The notes below the pieces were generated by a model that saw only the letters and a list, made by a program, of their open reading frames with translations, was not told the DNA's origin and searched no databases. A program made the position numbers and the translations under genes. 64,000 nucleotides of DNA from the NCBI GenBank assembly GCA_964036045.1, contig OZ038382.1, positions 41,866,090 through 41,930,089 on the forward strand, in the 5' to 3' direction. This document shows positions 36,715 to 49,681 of this stretch, piece by piece. The DNA comes from Eutreptiella sp. 'Long Island Sound 2002'. Lineage: Eukaryota > Euglenozoa > Euglenophyceae > Eutreptiales > Eutreptiaceae. Position 1 is the first letter of the stretch. Each line of letters starts with the position of its first letter.

Positions 36715-38386
36715 GTGTCGGCAAGTATCACCACACTTCATTATGAAAGCACCTGGCTCTCACACCAAGCCATACCATACCATGCCAAGCCAAGCCAGCC
36801 ATGCCTTGGCTTGACGAGACGAGGCGAGCGACCGCGCGCGAGCGGGGGTGGCGGGGGGTGCAATGGCAGTGTGGGTGTGTGGTGGCAGTGGACCAGAGCG
36901 AAAACTTCAACGGGTAGGGCGAAAGGAGCCACTTTACGAAAGCACGCGTACAGCCTAGCCAACCACCACGCAGCAACCTGAAAATCCAATAAATGTGGCG
37001 TACCAAAATGAAACTTTTGTGCAAAAATATGGAACATGCCCCTTCTAAATTATCTTCTAATGCCTTCCCGGAACGCTGAAGGGGGAGCTGCAATAACTTG
37101 ACAGAAAGTCCCGAATTCAATTTTGAGATATTGTGTCGGCAAGTATCACCACACTTCATTATGAAAGCACCTGGCTCTCACACCAAGCCATACCATACCA
37201 TGCCAAGCCAAGCCAGCCATGCCTTGGCTTGACAAGACGAGGCGAGCGAGCGCGCGCGCGCGGGGGTAGCGGGGGGTGCAATGGCAGTGTGGGTGTGTGG
37301 TGGCAGTGGACCAGAGCGAAAACTTCAACGGGTAGGGCGAAAGGTGCCACTTTACGAAAGCACGCGTACAGCCTAGCCAACAACCACGCAGCAACCTGAA
37401 AATCCAATAAATGTGGCGTACCAAAATGAAACTTTTTTGCAAAAATATGGAAAATGCCCCTTCTAAATTTTCTTCTAATGCCTTCCCGGAACGCTGAAGG
37501 GGGAGCTGCAATAACTTGACAGAAAGTCCCGAATTCAATTTTGAGATATTGTGTCGGCAAGTATCACCACACTTCATTATGAAAGCACCTGGCTCTCACA
37601 CCAAGCCATACCATACCATGCCAAGCCACGCCAGCCATGCCTTGGCTTGACGAGACGAGGCGAGCGAGCGCGCGCGAGCGGGGGTGGTGGGGGGTGCAAT
37701 GGCAGTGTGGGTGTGTGGTGGCAGTGGACCAGAGCGAAAACTTCAACGGGTAGGGCGAAAGGTGCCACTTTACGAAAGCACGCGTACAGCCTAGCCAACC
37801 ACCACGCAGCAACCTGAAAATCCAATAAATGTGGCGTACCAAAATGAAACTTTTTTGCAAAAATATGGAACATGCCCCTTCTAAATTATCTTCTAATGCC
37901 TTCCCGGAACGCTGAAGGGGGAGCTGCAATAACTTGACAGAAAGTCCCGAATTCAATTTTGAGATATTGTGTCGGCAAGTATCACCACACTTCATTATGA
38001 AAGCACCTGGCTCTCACACCAAGCCATACCATACCATGCCAAGCCAAGCCAGCCATGCCTTGGCTTGACGAGACGAGGCGAGCGAGCGCGCGCGCGCGGG
38101 GGTGGCGGGGGGTGCAATGGCAGTGTGGGTGTGTGGTGGCAGTGGACCAGAGCGAAAACTTCAACGGGTAGGGCGAAAGGTGCCACTTTACGAAAGCACG
38201 CGTACAGCCTAGCCAACCACCACGCAGCAACCTGAAAATCCAATAAATGTGGCGTACCAAAATGAAACTTTTTTGCAAAAATATGGAACATGCCCCTTCT
38301 AAATTATCTTCTAATGCCTTCCCGGAACGCTGAAGGGGGAGCTGCAATAACTTGACAGAAAGTCCCGAATTCAATTTTGAGATATT

Positions 38387-41300
38387 GTGTCGGCAAGTAT
38401 CACCACACTTCATTATGAAAGCACCTGGCTCTCACACCAAGCCATACCATACCATGCCAAGCCAAGCCAGCCATGCCTTGGCTTGACAAGACGAGGCGAG
38501 CGAGCGCGCGCGCGCGGGGGTAGCGGGGGGTGCAATGGCAGTGTGGGTGTGTGGTGGCAGTGGACCAGAGCGAAAACTTCAACGGGTAGGGCAAAAGGTG
38601 CCACTTTACGAAAGCACGCGTACAGCCTAGCCAACCACCACGCAGCAACCTGAAAATCCAATAAATGTGGCGTACCAAAATGAAACCTTTTTACCAAAAA
38701 TATGGAACATGCCCCTTCTAAATTTTCTTCTAATGCCTTCCCGGAACGCTGAAGGGGGAGCTGCAATAACTTGACAGAAAGTCCCGAATTCAATTTTGAG
38801 ATATTGTGTCGGCAAGTATCACCACACTTCATTATGAAAGCAGCTGGCTCTCACACCAAGCCATACCATACCATGCCAAGCCACGCCAGCCATGCCTTGG
38901 CTTGACGAGACGAGGCGAGCGAGCGCGCGCGCGCGGGGGTGGCGGGGGGTGCAATGGCAGTGTGGGTGTGTGGTGGCAGTGGACCAGAGCGAAAACTTCA
39001 ACGGGTAGGGCGAAAGGTGCCACTTTACGAAAGCACGCGTACAGCCTAGCCAACCACCACACAGCAACCTGAAAATCCAATAAATGTGGCGTACCAAAAT
39101 GAAACCTTTTTGCAAAAATATGGAACATGCCCCTTCTAAATTTTCTTCTAATGCCTTCCCGGAACGCTGAAGGGGGAGCTGCAATAACTTGACAGAAAGT
39201 CCCGAATTCAATTTTGAGATATTGTGTCGGCAAGTATCACCACACTTCATTATGAAAGCACCTGGCTCTCACACCAAGCCATACCATACCATGCCAAGCC
39301 AAGCCAGCCATGCCTTGGCTTGACGAGACGAGGCGAGCGAGCGCGCGCGCGCGGGGGTGGCGGGGGGTGCAATGGCAGTGTGGGTGTGTGGTGGCAGTGG
39401 ACCAGAGCGAAAACTTCAACGGGTAGGGCGGAAGGTGCCACTTTACGAAAGCACGCGTACAGCCTAGCCAACCACCACGCAGCAACCTGAAAATCCAATA
39501 AATGTGGCGTACCAAAATGAAACTTTTTTGCAAAAATATGGAACATGCCCCTTCTAAATTTCCTTCTAATGCCTTCCCGGAACGCTGAAGGGGGAGCTGC
39601 AATAACTTGACAGAAAGTCCCGAATTCAATTTTGAGATATTGTGTCGGCAAGTATCACCACACTTCATTATGAAAGCACCTGGCTCTCACACCAAGCCAT
39701 ACCATACCATGCCAAGCCAAGCCAGCCATGCCTTGGCTTGACGAGACGAGGCGAGCGAGCGCGCGCGCGCGGGGGTGGCGGGGGGTGCAATGGCAGTGTG
39801 GGTGTGTGGTGGCAGTGGACCAGAGCGAAAACTTCAACGGGTAGGGCGAAAGGTGCCACTTTACGAAAGCACGCGTACAGCCTAGCCAACCACCACGCAG
39901 CAACCTGAAAATCCAATAAATGTGGCGTACCAAAATGAAACTTTTTTGCAAAAAAATGGAACATGCCCCTTCTAAATTTTCTTCTAATGCCTTCCCGGAA
40001 CGCTGAAGGGGGAGCTGCAATAACTTGACAGAAAGTCCCGAATTCAATTTTGAGATATTGTGTCGGCAAGTATCACCACACTTCATTATGAAAGCACCTG
40101 GCTCTCACACCAAGCCATACCATACCATGCCAAGCCAAGCCAGCCATGCCTTGGCTTGACAAGACGAGGCGAGCGAGCGCGCGCGCGCGGGGGTAGCGGG
40201 GGGTGCAATGGCAGTGTGGGTGTGTGGTGGCAGTGGACCAGAGCGAAAACTTCAACGGGTAGGGCAAAAGGTGCCACTTTACGAAAGCACGCGTACAGCC
40301 TAGCCAACCACCACGCAGCAACCTGAAAATCCAATAAATGTGGCGTACCAAAATGAAACCTTTTTACCAAAAATATGGAACATGCCCCTTCTAAATTTTC
40401 TTCTAATGCCTTCCCGGAACGCTGAAGGGGGAGCTGCAATAACTTGACAGAAAGTCCCGAATTCAATTTTGAGATATTGTGTCGGCAAGTATCACCACAC
40501 TTCATTATGAAAGCACCTGGCTCTCACACCAAGCCATACCATACCATGCCAAGCCACGCCAGCCATGCCTTGGCTTGACGAGACGAGGCGAGCGAGCGCG
40601 CGCGCGCGGGGGTGGCGGGGGGTGCAATGGCAGTGTGGGTGTGTGGTGGCAGTGGACCAGAGCGAAAACTTCAACGGGTAGGGCGAAAGGTGCCACTTTA
40701 CGAAAGCACGCGTACAGCCTAGCCAACCACCACACAGCAACCTGAAAATCCAATAAATGTGGCGTACCAAAATGAAACCTTTTTGCAAAAATATGGAACA
40801 TGCCCCTTCTAAATTTTCTTCTAATGCCTTCCCGGAACGCTGAAGGGGGAGCTGCAATAACTTGACAGAAAGTCCCGAATTCAATTTTGAGATATTGTGT
40901 CGGCAAGTATCACCACACTTCATTATGAAAGCACCTGGCTCTCACACCAAGCCATACCATACCATGCCAAGCCAAGCCAGCCATGCCTTGGCTTGACGAG
41001 ACGAGGCGAGCGAGCGCGCGCGCGCGGGGGTGGCGGGGGGTGCAATGGCAGTGTGGGTGTGTGGTGGCAGTGGACCAGAGCGAAAACTTCAACGGGTAGG
41101 GCGGAAGGTGCCACTTTACGAAAGCACGCGTACAGCCTAGCCAACCACCACGCAGCAACCTGAAAATCCAATAAATGTGGCGTACCAAAATGAAACTTTT
41201 TTGCAAAAATATGGAACATGCCCCTTCTAAATTTCCTTCTAATGCCTTCCCGGAACGCTGAAGGGGGAGCTGCAATAACTTGACAGAAAGTCCCGAATTC

Positions 41301-41732
41301 AATTTTGAGATATTGTGTCGGCAAGTATCACCACACTTCATTATGAAAGCACCTGGCTCTCACACCAAGCCATACCATACCATGCCAAGCCAAGCCAGCC
41401 ATGCCTTGGCTTGACGAGACAAGGCGAGCGAGCGCGCGCGCGCGGGGGTGGCGGGGGGTGCAATGGCAGTGTGGGTGTGTGGTGGCAGTGGACCAGAGCG
41501 AAAACTTCAACGGGTAGGGCGAAAGGTGCCACTTTACGAAAGCACGCGTACAGCCTAGCCAACCACCACGCAGCAACCTGAAAATCCAATAAATGTGGCG
41601 TACCAAAATGAAACTTTTTTGCAAAAAAATGGAACATGCCCCTTCTAAATTTTCTTCTAATGCCTTCCCGGAACGCTGAAGGGGGAGCTGCAATAACTTG
41701 ACAGAAAGTCCCGAATTCAATTTTGAGATATT
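38387..41732 (+). repeat. Tandem four-monomer duplication, 1,673-bp period, nearly identical
   Basis: The copies 38387-40059 and 40060-41732 share GACAAGACG, GGGGTAGCGG, GGGCAAAAGG, CCTTTTTACCAAAAATATGG, AAGCCACGCC, CCACCACACAGC, GGGCGGAAGG, AAATTTCCTTC and GCAAAAAAATGG. Only two differences were seen: GCAGCTGG near 38841 against GCACCTGG, and GAGACAAGG near 41419 against GAGACGAGG. This is one of the youngest duplications in the window. Confidence 0.93.
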
Positions 41733-42150
41733 GTGTCGGCAAGTATCACCACACTTCATTATGAAAGCACCTGGCTCTCACACCAAGCCATACCATACCA
41801 TGCCAAGCCAAGCCAGCCATGCCTTGGCTTGACGAGACGAGGCGAGCGACCGCGCGCGAGCGGGGGTTGCGGGGGGTGCAATGGCAGTGTGGGTGTGTGG
41901 TGGCAGTGGACCAGAGCGAAAACTTCAACGGGTAGGGCGAAAGGTGCCACTTTACGAAAGCACGCGTACAGCCTAGCCAACCACCACGCAGCAACCTGAA
42001 AATCCAATAAATGTGGCGTACCAAAATGAAACTTTTTTGCAAAAATATGGAACATGCCCCTTCTAAATTATCTTCTAATGCCTTCCCGGAACGCTGAAGG
42101 GGGAGCTGCAATAACTTGACAGAAAGTCCCGAATTCAATTTTGAGATATT

Positions 42151-44658
42151 GTGTCGGCAAGTATCACCACACTTCATTATGAAAGCACCTGGCTCTCACA
42201 CCAAGCCATACCATACCATGCCAAGCCAAGCCAGCCATGCCTTGGCTTGACAAGACGAGGCGAGCGAGCGCGCGCGCGCGGGGGTGGCGGGGGGTGCAAT
42301 GGCAGTGTGGGTGTGTGGTGGCAGTGGACCAGAGCGAAAACTTCAACGGGTAGGGCGAAAGGTGCCACTTTACGAAAGCACGCGTACAGCCTAGCCAACC
42401 ACCACGCAGCAACCTGAAAATCCAATAAATGTGGCGTACCAAAATGAAACTTTTTTGCAAAAATATGGAACATGCCCCTTCTAAATTTTCTTCTAATGCC
42501 TTCCCGGAACGCTGAAGGGGGAGCTGCAATAACTTGACAGAAAGTCCCGAATTCAATTTTGAGATATTGTGTCGGCAAGTATCACCACACTTCATTATGA
42601 AAGCACCTGGCTCTCACACCAAGCCATACCATACCATGCCAAGCCACGCCAGCCATGCCTTGGCTTGACGAGACGAGGCGAGCGAGCGCGCGCGCGCCGG
42701 GGTGGCGGGGGGTGCAATGGCAGTGTGGGTGTGTGGTGGCAGTGGACCAGAGCGAAAACTTCAACGGGTAGGGCGAAAGGTGCCACTTTACGAAAGCACG
42801 CGTACAGCCTAGCCAACCACCACGCAGCAACCTGAAAATCCAATAAATGTGGCGTACCAAAATGAAACTTTTTTGCAAAAATATGGAACATGCCCCTTCT
42901 AAATTTTCTTCTAATGCCTTCCCGGAACGCTGAAGGGGGAGCTGCAATAACTTGACAGAAAGTCCCGAATTCAATTTTGAGATATTGTGTCGGCAAGTAT
43001 CACCACACTTCATTATGAAAGCACCTGGCTCTCACACCAAGCCATACCATACCATGCCAAGCCAAGCCAGTCATGCCTTGGCTTGACGAGACGAGGCGAG
43101 CGAGCGCGCGCGCGCGGGGGTGGCGGGGGGTGCAATGGCAGTGTGGGTGTGTGGTGGCAGTGGACCAGAGCGAAAACTTCAACGGGTAGGGCGAAAGGTG
43201 CCACTTTACGAAAGCACGCGTACAGCCTAGCCAACCACCACGCAGCAACCTGAAAATCCAATAAATGTGGCGTACCAAAATGAAACTTTTTTGCAAAAAT
43301 ATGGAACATGCCCCTTCTAAATTATCTTCTAATGCCTTCCCGGAACGCTGAAGGGGGAGCTGCAATAACTTGACAGAAAGTCCCGAATTCAATTTTGAGA
43401 TATTGTGTCGGCAAGTATCACCACACTTCATTATGAAAGCACCTGGCTCTCACACCAAGCCATACCATACCATGCCAAGCCAAGCCAGCCATGCCTTGGC
43501 TTGACAAGACGAGGCGAGCGAGCGCGCGCGCGCGGGGGTGGCGGGGGGTGCAATGGCAGTGTGGGTGTGTGGTGGCAGTGGACCAGAGCGAAAACTTCAA
43601 CGGGTAGGGCGAAAGGTGCCACTTTACGAAAGCACGCGTACAGCCTAGCCAACCACCACGCAGCAACCTGAAAATCCAATAAATGTGGCGTACCAAAATG
43701 AAACTTTTTTGCAAAAATATGGAACATGCCCCTTCTAAATTTTCTTCTAATGCCTTCCCGGAACGCTGAAGGGGGAGCTGCAATAACTTGACAGAAAGTC
43801 CCGAATTCAATTTTGAGATATTGTGTCGGCAAGTATCACCACACTTCATTATGAAAGCACCTGGCTCTCACACCAAGCCATACCATACCATGCCAAGCCA
43901 CGCCAGCCATGCCTTGGCTTGACGAGACGAGGCGAGCGAGCGCGCGCGCGCCGGGGTTGCGGGGGGTGCAATGGCAGTGTGGGTGTGTGGTGGCAGTGGA
44001 CCAGAGCGAAAACTTCAACGGGTAGGGCGAAAGGTGCCACTTTACGAAAGCACGCGTACAGCCTAGCCAACCACCACGCAGCAACCTGAAAATCCAATAA
44101 ATGTGGCGTACCAAAATGAAACTTTTTTGCAAAAATATGGAACATGCCCCTTCTAAATTTTCTTCTAATGCCTTCCCGGAACGCTGAAGGGGGAGCTGCA
44201 ATAACTTGACAGAAAGTCCCGAATTCAATTTTGAGATATTGTGTCGGCAAGTATCACCACACTTCATTATGAAAGCACCTGGCTCTCACACCAAGCCATA
44301 CCATACCATGCCAAGCCAAGCCAGTCATGCCTTGGCTTGACGAGACGAGGCGAGCGAGCGCGCGCGCGCGGGGGTGGCGGGGGGTGCAATGGCAGTGTGG
44401 GTGTGTGGTGGCAGTGGACCAGAGCGAAAACTTCAACGGGTAGGGCGAAAGGTGCCACTTTACGAAAGCACGCGTACAGCCTAGCCAACCACCACGCAGC
44501 AACCTGAAAATCCAATAAATGTGGCGTACCAAAATGAAACTTTTTTGCAAAAATATGGAACATGCCCCTTCTAAATTTCCTTCTAATGCCTTCCCGGAAC
44601 GCTGAAGGGGGAGCTGCAATAACTTGACAGAAAGTCCCGAATTCAATTTTGAGATATT
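42151..44658 (+). repeat. Tandem three-monomer duplication, 1,254-bp period
   Basis: The copies 42151-43404 and 43405-44658 share GACAAGACGAGG, AAGCCACGCC with GCGCGCCGGGG, and CCAGTCATGCC. They differ at GGGGTTGCGG (second copy, near 43956; the monomer at 41733 has the same form) and at AAATTATCTTC (first) against AAATTTCCTTC (second). The two differences look like conversion tracts, since each variant is found elsewhere nearby. Confidence 0.9.
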
Positions 44659-45076
44659 GTGTCGGCAAGTATCACCACACTTCATTATGAAAGCAGCTGG
44701 CTCTCACACCAAGCCATACCATACCATGCCAAGCCAAGCCAGCCATGCCTTGGCTTGACGAGACAAGGCGAGCGAGCGCGCGCGCGCGGGGGTGGCGGGG
44801 GGTGCAATGGCAGTGTGGGTGTGTGGTGGCAGTGGACCAGAGCGAAAACGTCAACGGGTAGGGCGAAAGGTGCCACTTTACGAAGGCACGCGTACAGCCT
44901 AGCCAACCACCACGCAGCAACCTGAGAATCCAATAAATGTGGCGTACCAAAATGAAACTTTTTTGCAAAAATATGGAACATGCCCCTTCTAAATTTTCTT
45001 CTAATGCCTTCCCGGAACGCTGAAGGGGGAGCTGCAATAACTTGACAGAAAGTCCCGAATTCAATTTTGAGATATT

Positions 45077-46331
45077 GTGTCGGCAAGTATCACCACACTT
45101 CATTATGAAAGCACCTGGCTCTGACACCAAGCCATACCATACCATGCCAAGCCAAGCCAGCCATGCCTTGGCTTGACGAGACGAGGCGAGCGAGCGCGCG
45201 CGCGCGGGGGTGCCGGGGGGTGCAATGGCAGTGTGGGTGTGTGGTGGCAGTGGACCAGAGCGAAAACTTCAACGGGTAGGGCGAAAGGTGCAACTTTACG
45301 AAAGCACGCGTACAGCCTAGCCAACCACCACGCAGCAACCTGAAAATCCAATAAATGTGGCGTACCAAAATGAAACTTTTCTGCAAAAATATGGAACATG
45401 CCCCTTCTAAAATAACTTCTAATGCCTTCCCGGAACGCTGAAGGGGGAGCTGCAATAACTTGACAGAAAGTCCCGAATTCAATTTTGAGATATTGTGTCG
45501 GCAAGTATCACCACACTTCATTATGAAAGCACCTGGCTCTCACACCAAGCCATACCATACCATGCCAAGCCAAGCCAGCCATGCCTTGGCTTGACGAGAC
45601 GAGGCGAGCGAGCGCGCGCGCGCGGGGGTGGCGGGGGGTGCAATGGCAGTGTGGGTGTGTGGTGGCAGTGGACCAGAGCGAAAACTTCAACGGGTAGGGC
45701 GAAAGGTGCCACCTTACGAAAGCACGCGTACAGCCTAGCCAACCACCACGCAGCAACCTGAAAATCCAATAAATGTGGCGTACCAAAATGAAACTTTTTT
45801 GCAAAAATATGGAACATGCCCCTTCTAAATTTTCTTCTAATGCCTTCCCGGAACGCTGAAGGGGGAGCTGCAATAACTTGACAGAAAGTCCAGAATTCAA
45901 TTTTGAGATATTGTGTCGGCAAGTATCACCACACTTCATTATGAAAGCACCTGGCTCTCACACCAAGCCATACAATACCATGCCAAGCCAAGCCAGCCAT
46001 GCCTTGGCTTGACGAGACGAGGCGAGGCGAGCGCGCGCGCGCGGGGGTGGCGGGGGGTGCAATGGCAGTGTGGGTGTGTGGTGGCAGTGGACCAGAGCGA
46101 AAACTTCAACGGGTAGGGCGAAAGGTGCCACGTTACGAAAGCACGCGTACGGCCTAGCCAACCACCACGCAGCAACCTGTAAATCCAATAAATGTGGCGT
46201 ACCAAAATGAAACTTTTTTGCAAAAATATGGAACATGGCCCTTCTAAATTTTCTTCTAATGCCTTCCCGGAACGCTGAAGGGGGAGCTGCAATAACTTGA
46301 CAGAAAGTCCCGAATTCAATTTTGAGATATT
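45077..46331 (+). repeat. Three monomers at the change to the right-hand variant zone
   Basis: Anchors are at 45077, 45495 and 45913. The first has GGTGCCGGGG, GGTGCAACTTT and a small mutation cluster at 45411-45416 (AAAATAACTTC). The third is 419 bp and carries the first GAGGCGAGGCGAG in the window (about 46019-46031), a form that then recurs in 15 of the remaining monomers. Confidence 0.85.
46019..46034 (+). other. First GAGGCGAGGCGAG variant (419-bp subtype marker)
   Basis: The usual GAGGCGAGCGAGCG becomes GAGGCGAGGCGAGCG, adding one G and turning the four-base word CGAG into a full GCGAG pentamer. It is found only from here to the end of the window, in monomers starting at 45913, 46750, 48425, 50519, 51354, 53445, 53864, 55121, 55540, 58883, 59302, 60139, 60558, 62231 and 63486. 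Confidence 0.9.
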
Positions 46332-49300
46332 GTGTCGGCAAGTAGCACCACTGTTCATTATGAAAGCACCTGGCTCTCACACCAAGCCATACCATACCAT
46401 GCCAAGCCAAGCCAGCCATGCCTTGGCTTGACGAGACGAGGCGAGCGAGCGCGCGCGCGGGGGGGTGGCGGGGGGTGCAATGGCAGTGTGGGTGTGTGGT
46501 GGCAGTGGACCAGAGCGAAAACCTCAACGGGTAGGGCGAAAGGTGCCACCTTACGAAAGCACGCGTACAGCCTAGCCAACCACGACGCAGCAACCTGAAT
46601 ATCCAATAAATGCGGCGTACCAAAATGAAGCTTTTTTGCAAAAATATGGAACATGCCCCTTCTAAATTTTCTTCTAATGCCTTCCCGGAACGCTGAAGGG
46701 GGAGCTGCAATAACTTGACAGAAAGTCCGGAATTCAATTTTGAGATATTGTGTAGGCAAGTATCACCACACTTCATTATAAAAGCACCTGGCTCTCACAC
46801 CAAGCCATACCATACCATGCCAAGCCAAGCCAGCCATGCCTTGGCTTGACGAGACGAGGCGAGGCGAGCGCGCGCGCGCGGGGGTGGCGGGGGGTGCAAT
46901 GGCAGTGTGGGTGTGTGGTGGCAGTGGACCAGAGCGAAAACTTCAACGGGTAGGGCGAAAGGTGCCACTTTACGAAGGCACGCGTACAGCCTAGCCAACC
47001 ACCACGCAGCAACCTGAAAATCCAATAAATGTGGCGTACCAAAATGAAACTTTTTTGCAAAAATATGGAACATGCCCCTTCTAAATTTTCTTCTAATGCC
47101 TTCCCGGAACACTGAAGAGGGAGCTGCAATAACTTGACAGAAAGTCCCGAATTCAATTTTGAGATATTGTGTCGGCAAGTAGCACCACACTTCATTATGA
47201 AAGCACCTGGCTCTCACACCAAGCCATACCATACCATGCCAAGCCAAGCCAGCCATGCCTTGGCTTGACGAGACGAGGCGAGCGAGCGCGCGCGCGCGCG
47301 GGGGTGGCGGGGGGTGCAATGGCAGTGTGGGTGTGTGGTGGCAGTGGACCAGAGCGAAAACTTCAACTGGTAGGGCGAAAGGTGCCACCTTACGAAAGCA
47401 CGCGTACAGCCTAGCCAATCACCACGCAGCAACCTGAAAATCCAATAAATGTGGCGTACCAAAATGAAACTTCTTTGCAAAAATATGGAACATGCCCCTT
47501 CTAAATTTTCTTCTAATGCCTTCCCGGAACGCTGAAGGGGGAGCTGCAATAACTTGACAGAAAGTCCCGAATTCAATTTTGAGATATTGTGTCGGCAAGT
47601 ATCACCACACTTCATTATGAAAGCACCTGGCTCTCACACCAAGCCATACCATACCATGCCAAGCCAAACCAGCCATGCCTTGGCTTGACGAGACGCGGCG
47701 AGCGAGCGCGCGCGCGCGGGGGTGGCGGGGGGTGCAATGGCAGTGTGGGTGTGTGGTGGCAGTGGACCAGAGCGAAAACTTCAACGGGTAGGGCGAAAGG
47801 TGCCACTTTACGAAAGCACGCGTACAGCCTAGCCAACCACCACGCAGCAACCTGAAAATCCAATAAATGTGGCGTACCAAAATGAAACTTTTTTGCAAAA
47901 ATATGGAACATGCCCCTTCTAAATTTTCTTCTAATGCCTTCCCAGAACGCTGAAGGGGGAGCTGCAATAACTTGACAGAAAGTCCCGAATTCAATTTTGA
48001 GATATTGTGTCGGCAAGTATCACCACACTTCATTATGAAAGCACCTGGCTCTCACACCAAGCCATACCATACCATGCCAAGCCAAGCCAGCCATGCCTTG
48101 GCTCGACGAGACGAGGCGAGCGAGCGCGCGCGCGCGGGGGTGGCGGGGGGTGCAATGGCAGTGTGGGTGTGTGGTGGCAGTGGACCAGAGCGAAAACTTC
48201 AACGGGTAGGGCGAAAGGTGCCACTTTACGAAAGCACGCGTACAGCCTAGCCAACCACCACGCAGCAACCTGAAAATCCAATAAATGTGGCGTACCAAAA
48301 TGAAACTTTTTTGCAAAAATATGGAACATGCTCCTTCTAAATTTTCTTCTAATGCCTTTCCGGAACGCTGAAGGGGGAGCTGCAATAACTTGACAGAAAG
48401 TCCCGAATTCAATTTTGAGATATTGTGTCGGCAAGTATCACCACACTTCATTATGAAAGCACCTGGCTCTCACACCAAGCCATACCATACCATGCCAAGC
48501 CAAGCCAGCCATGCCTTGGCTTGACGAGACGAGGCGAGGCGAGCGCGCGCGCGCGGGGGTGGCGGGGGGTGCAATGGCAGTGTGGGTGTGTGGTGGCAGT
48601 GGACCAGAGCGAAAACTTCAACGGGTAGGGCGAAAGGTGCCACTTTACGAAAGCACGCGTACAGCCTAGCCAACCACCACGCAGCAACCTGAAAATCCAA
48701 TAAGTGTGGCGTACCAAAATGAAACTTTTTTGCAAAAATATGGAACATGCCCCTTCTAAATTTTCTTCTAATGCCTTCCCGGAACGCTGAAGGGGGAGCT
48801 GCAATAACTTGACAGAAAGTCCCGAATTCAATTTTGAGATATTGTGTCGGCAAGTATCACCACACTTCATTATGAAAGCACCTGGCTCTCACACCAAGCC
48901 ATACCATACCATGCCAAGCCAAGCCAGCCATGCCTTTGCTGGACGAGACGAGGCGAGCGAGCGCGCGCGCGCGGGGGTGGCGGGGGGTGCAATGGCAGTG
49001 TGGGTGTGTGGTGGCAGTGGACCAGAGCGAAAACTTCAACGGGTAGGGCGAAAGGTGCCACTTTACGAAAGCACGCGTACAGCCTAGCCAACCACCACGC
49101 AGCAACCTGAAAATCCAATAAATGTGGCGTACCAAAATGAAACTTTTTTGCAAAAATATGGAACATGCCCCTTCTAAATTTTCTTCTAATGCCTTCCCGG
49201 AACGCTGAAGAGGGAGCTGCAATAACTTGACAGAAAGTCCCGAATTCAATTTTGAGATATTGTGTCGGCAAGTAGCACCACACTCCATTATGAAAGCACC

Positions 49301-49681
49301 TGGCTCTCACACCAAGCCATACCATACCATGCCAAGCCAAGCCAGCCATGCCTTGGCTTGACGAGACGAGGCGAGCGAGCGCGCGCGCGCGCGGGGGTGG
49401 CGGGGGGTGCAATGGCAGTATGGGTGTGTGGTGGCAGTGGACCAGAGCGAAAACTTCAACGGGTAGGGCGAAAGGTGCCACCTTAGGAAAAAAAGCGTAC
49501 AGCCTAGCCAACCACCACGCAGCAACCTGAAAATACAATAAATGTGGCGTACCAAAATGAAACTTCTTTGCAAAAATATGGAACATGCCCCTTCTAAATT
49601 TTCTTCTAATGCCTTCCCGGCACGCTGAAGGGGGAGCTGCAATAACTTGACAGAAAGTCCCGAATTCAATTTTGAGATATT
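46332..49681 (+). repeat. Five-monomer relationship, about 2,093-bp period
   Basis: Monomers from 46750 and 47169 match those from 48844 and 49262. Shared markers are GAAGAGGGAG, GCAAGTAGCACC, a seven-unit CG run, CCACCTTA and AAACTTCTTTGC. GCAAGTAGCACC also marks the copy at 46332. The copy at 49262 has a private cluster near 49486-49494 (TTAGGAAAAAAAGCG). The intervening monomers 47589, 48007 and 48425 are closer to the common sequence. Confidence 0.8.

Larger units (their letters stand above)
36715..45076 (+). repeat. Twelve-monomer relationship (about 5,018 bp) with nested 4-mer and 3-mer repeats
   Basis: Monomers from 36715, 37133, 37551, 37969, 38387, 38806, 39224 and 39642 match those from 41733, 42151, 42569, 42987, 43405, 43823, 44241 and 44659, at an offset of 5,017-5,018 bp. 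Markers in order: GCGACCGCGCGCGAGC; GACAAGACG; AAGCCACGCC; AAATTATCTTC; GACAAGACG; AAGCCACGCC; AAATTTCCTTC. Inside this, 38387-40059 is repeated at 40060-41732 and 42151-43404 at 43405-44658. The nested duplications probably explain why the same marker order recurs. Confidence 0.85.
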
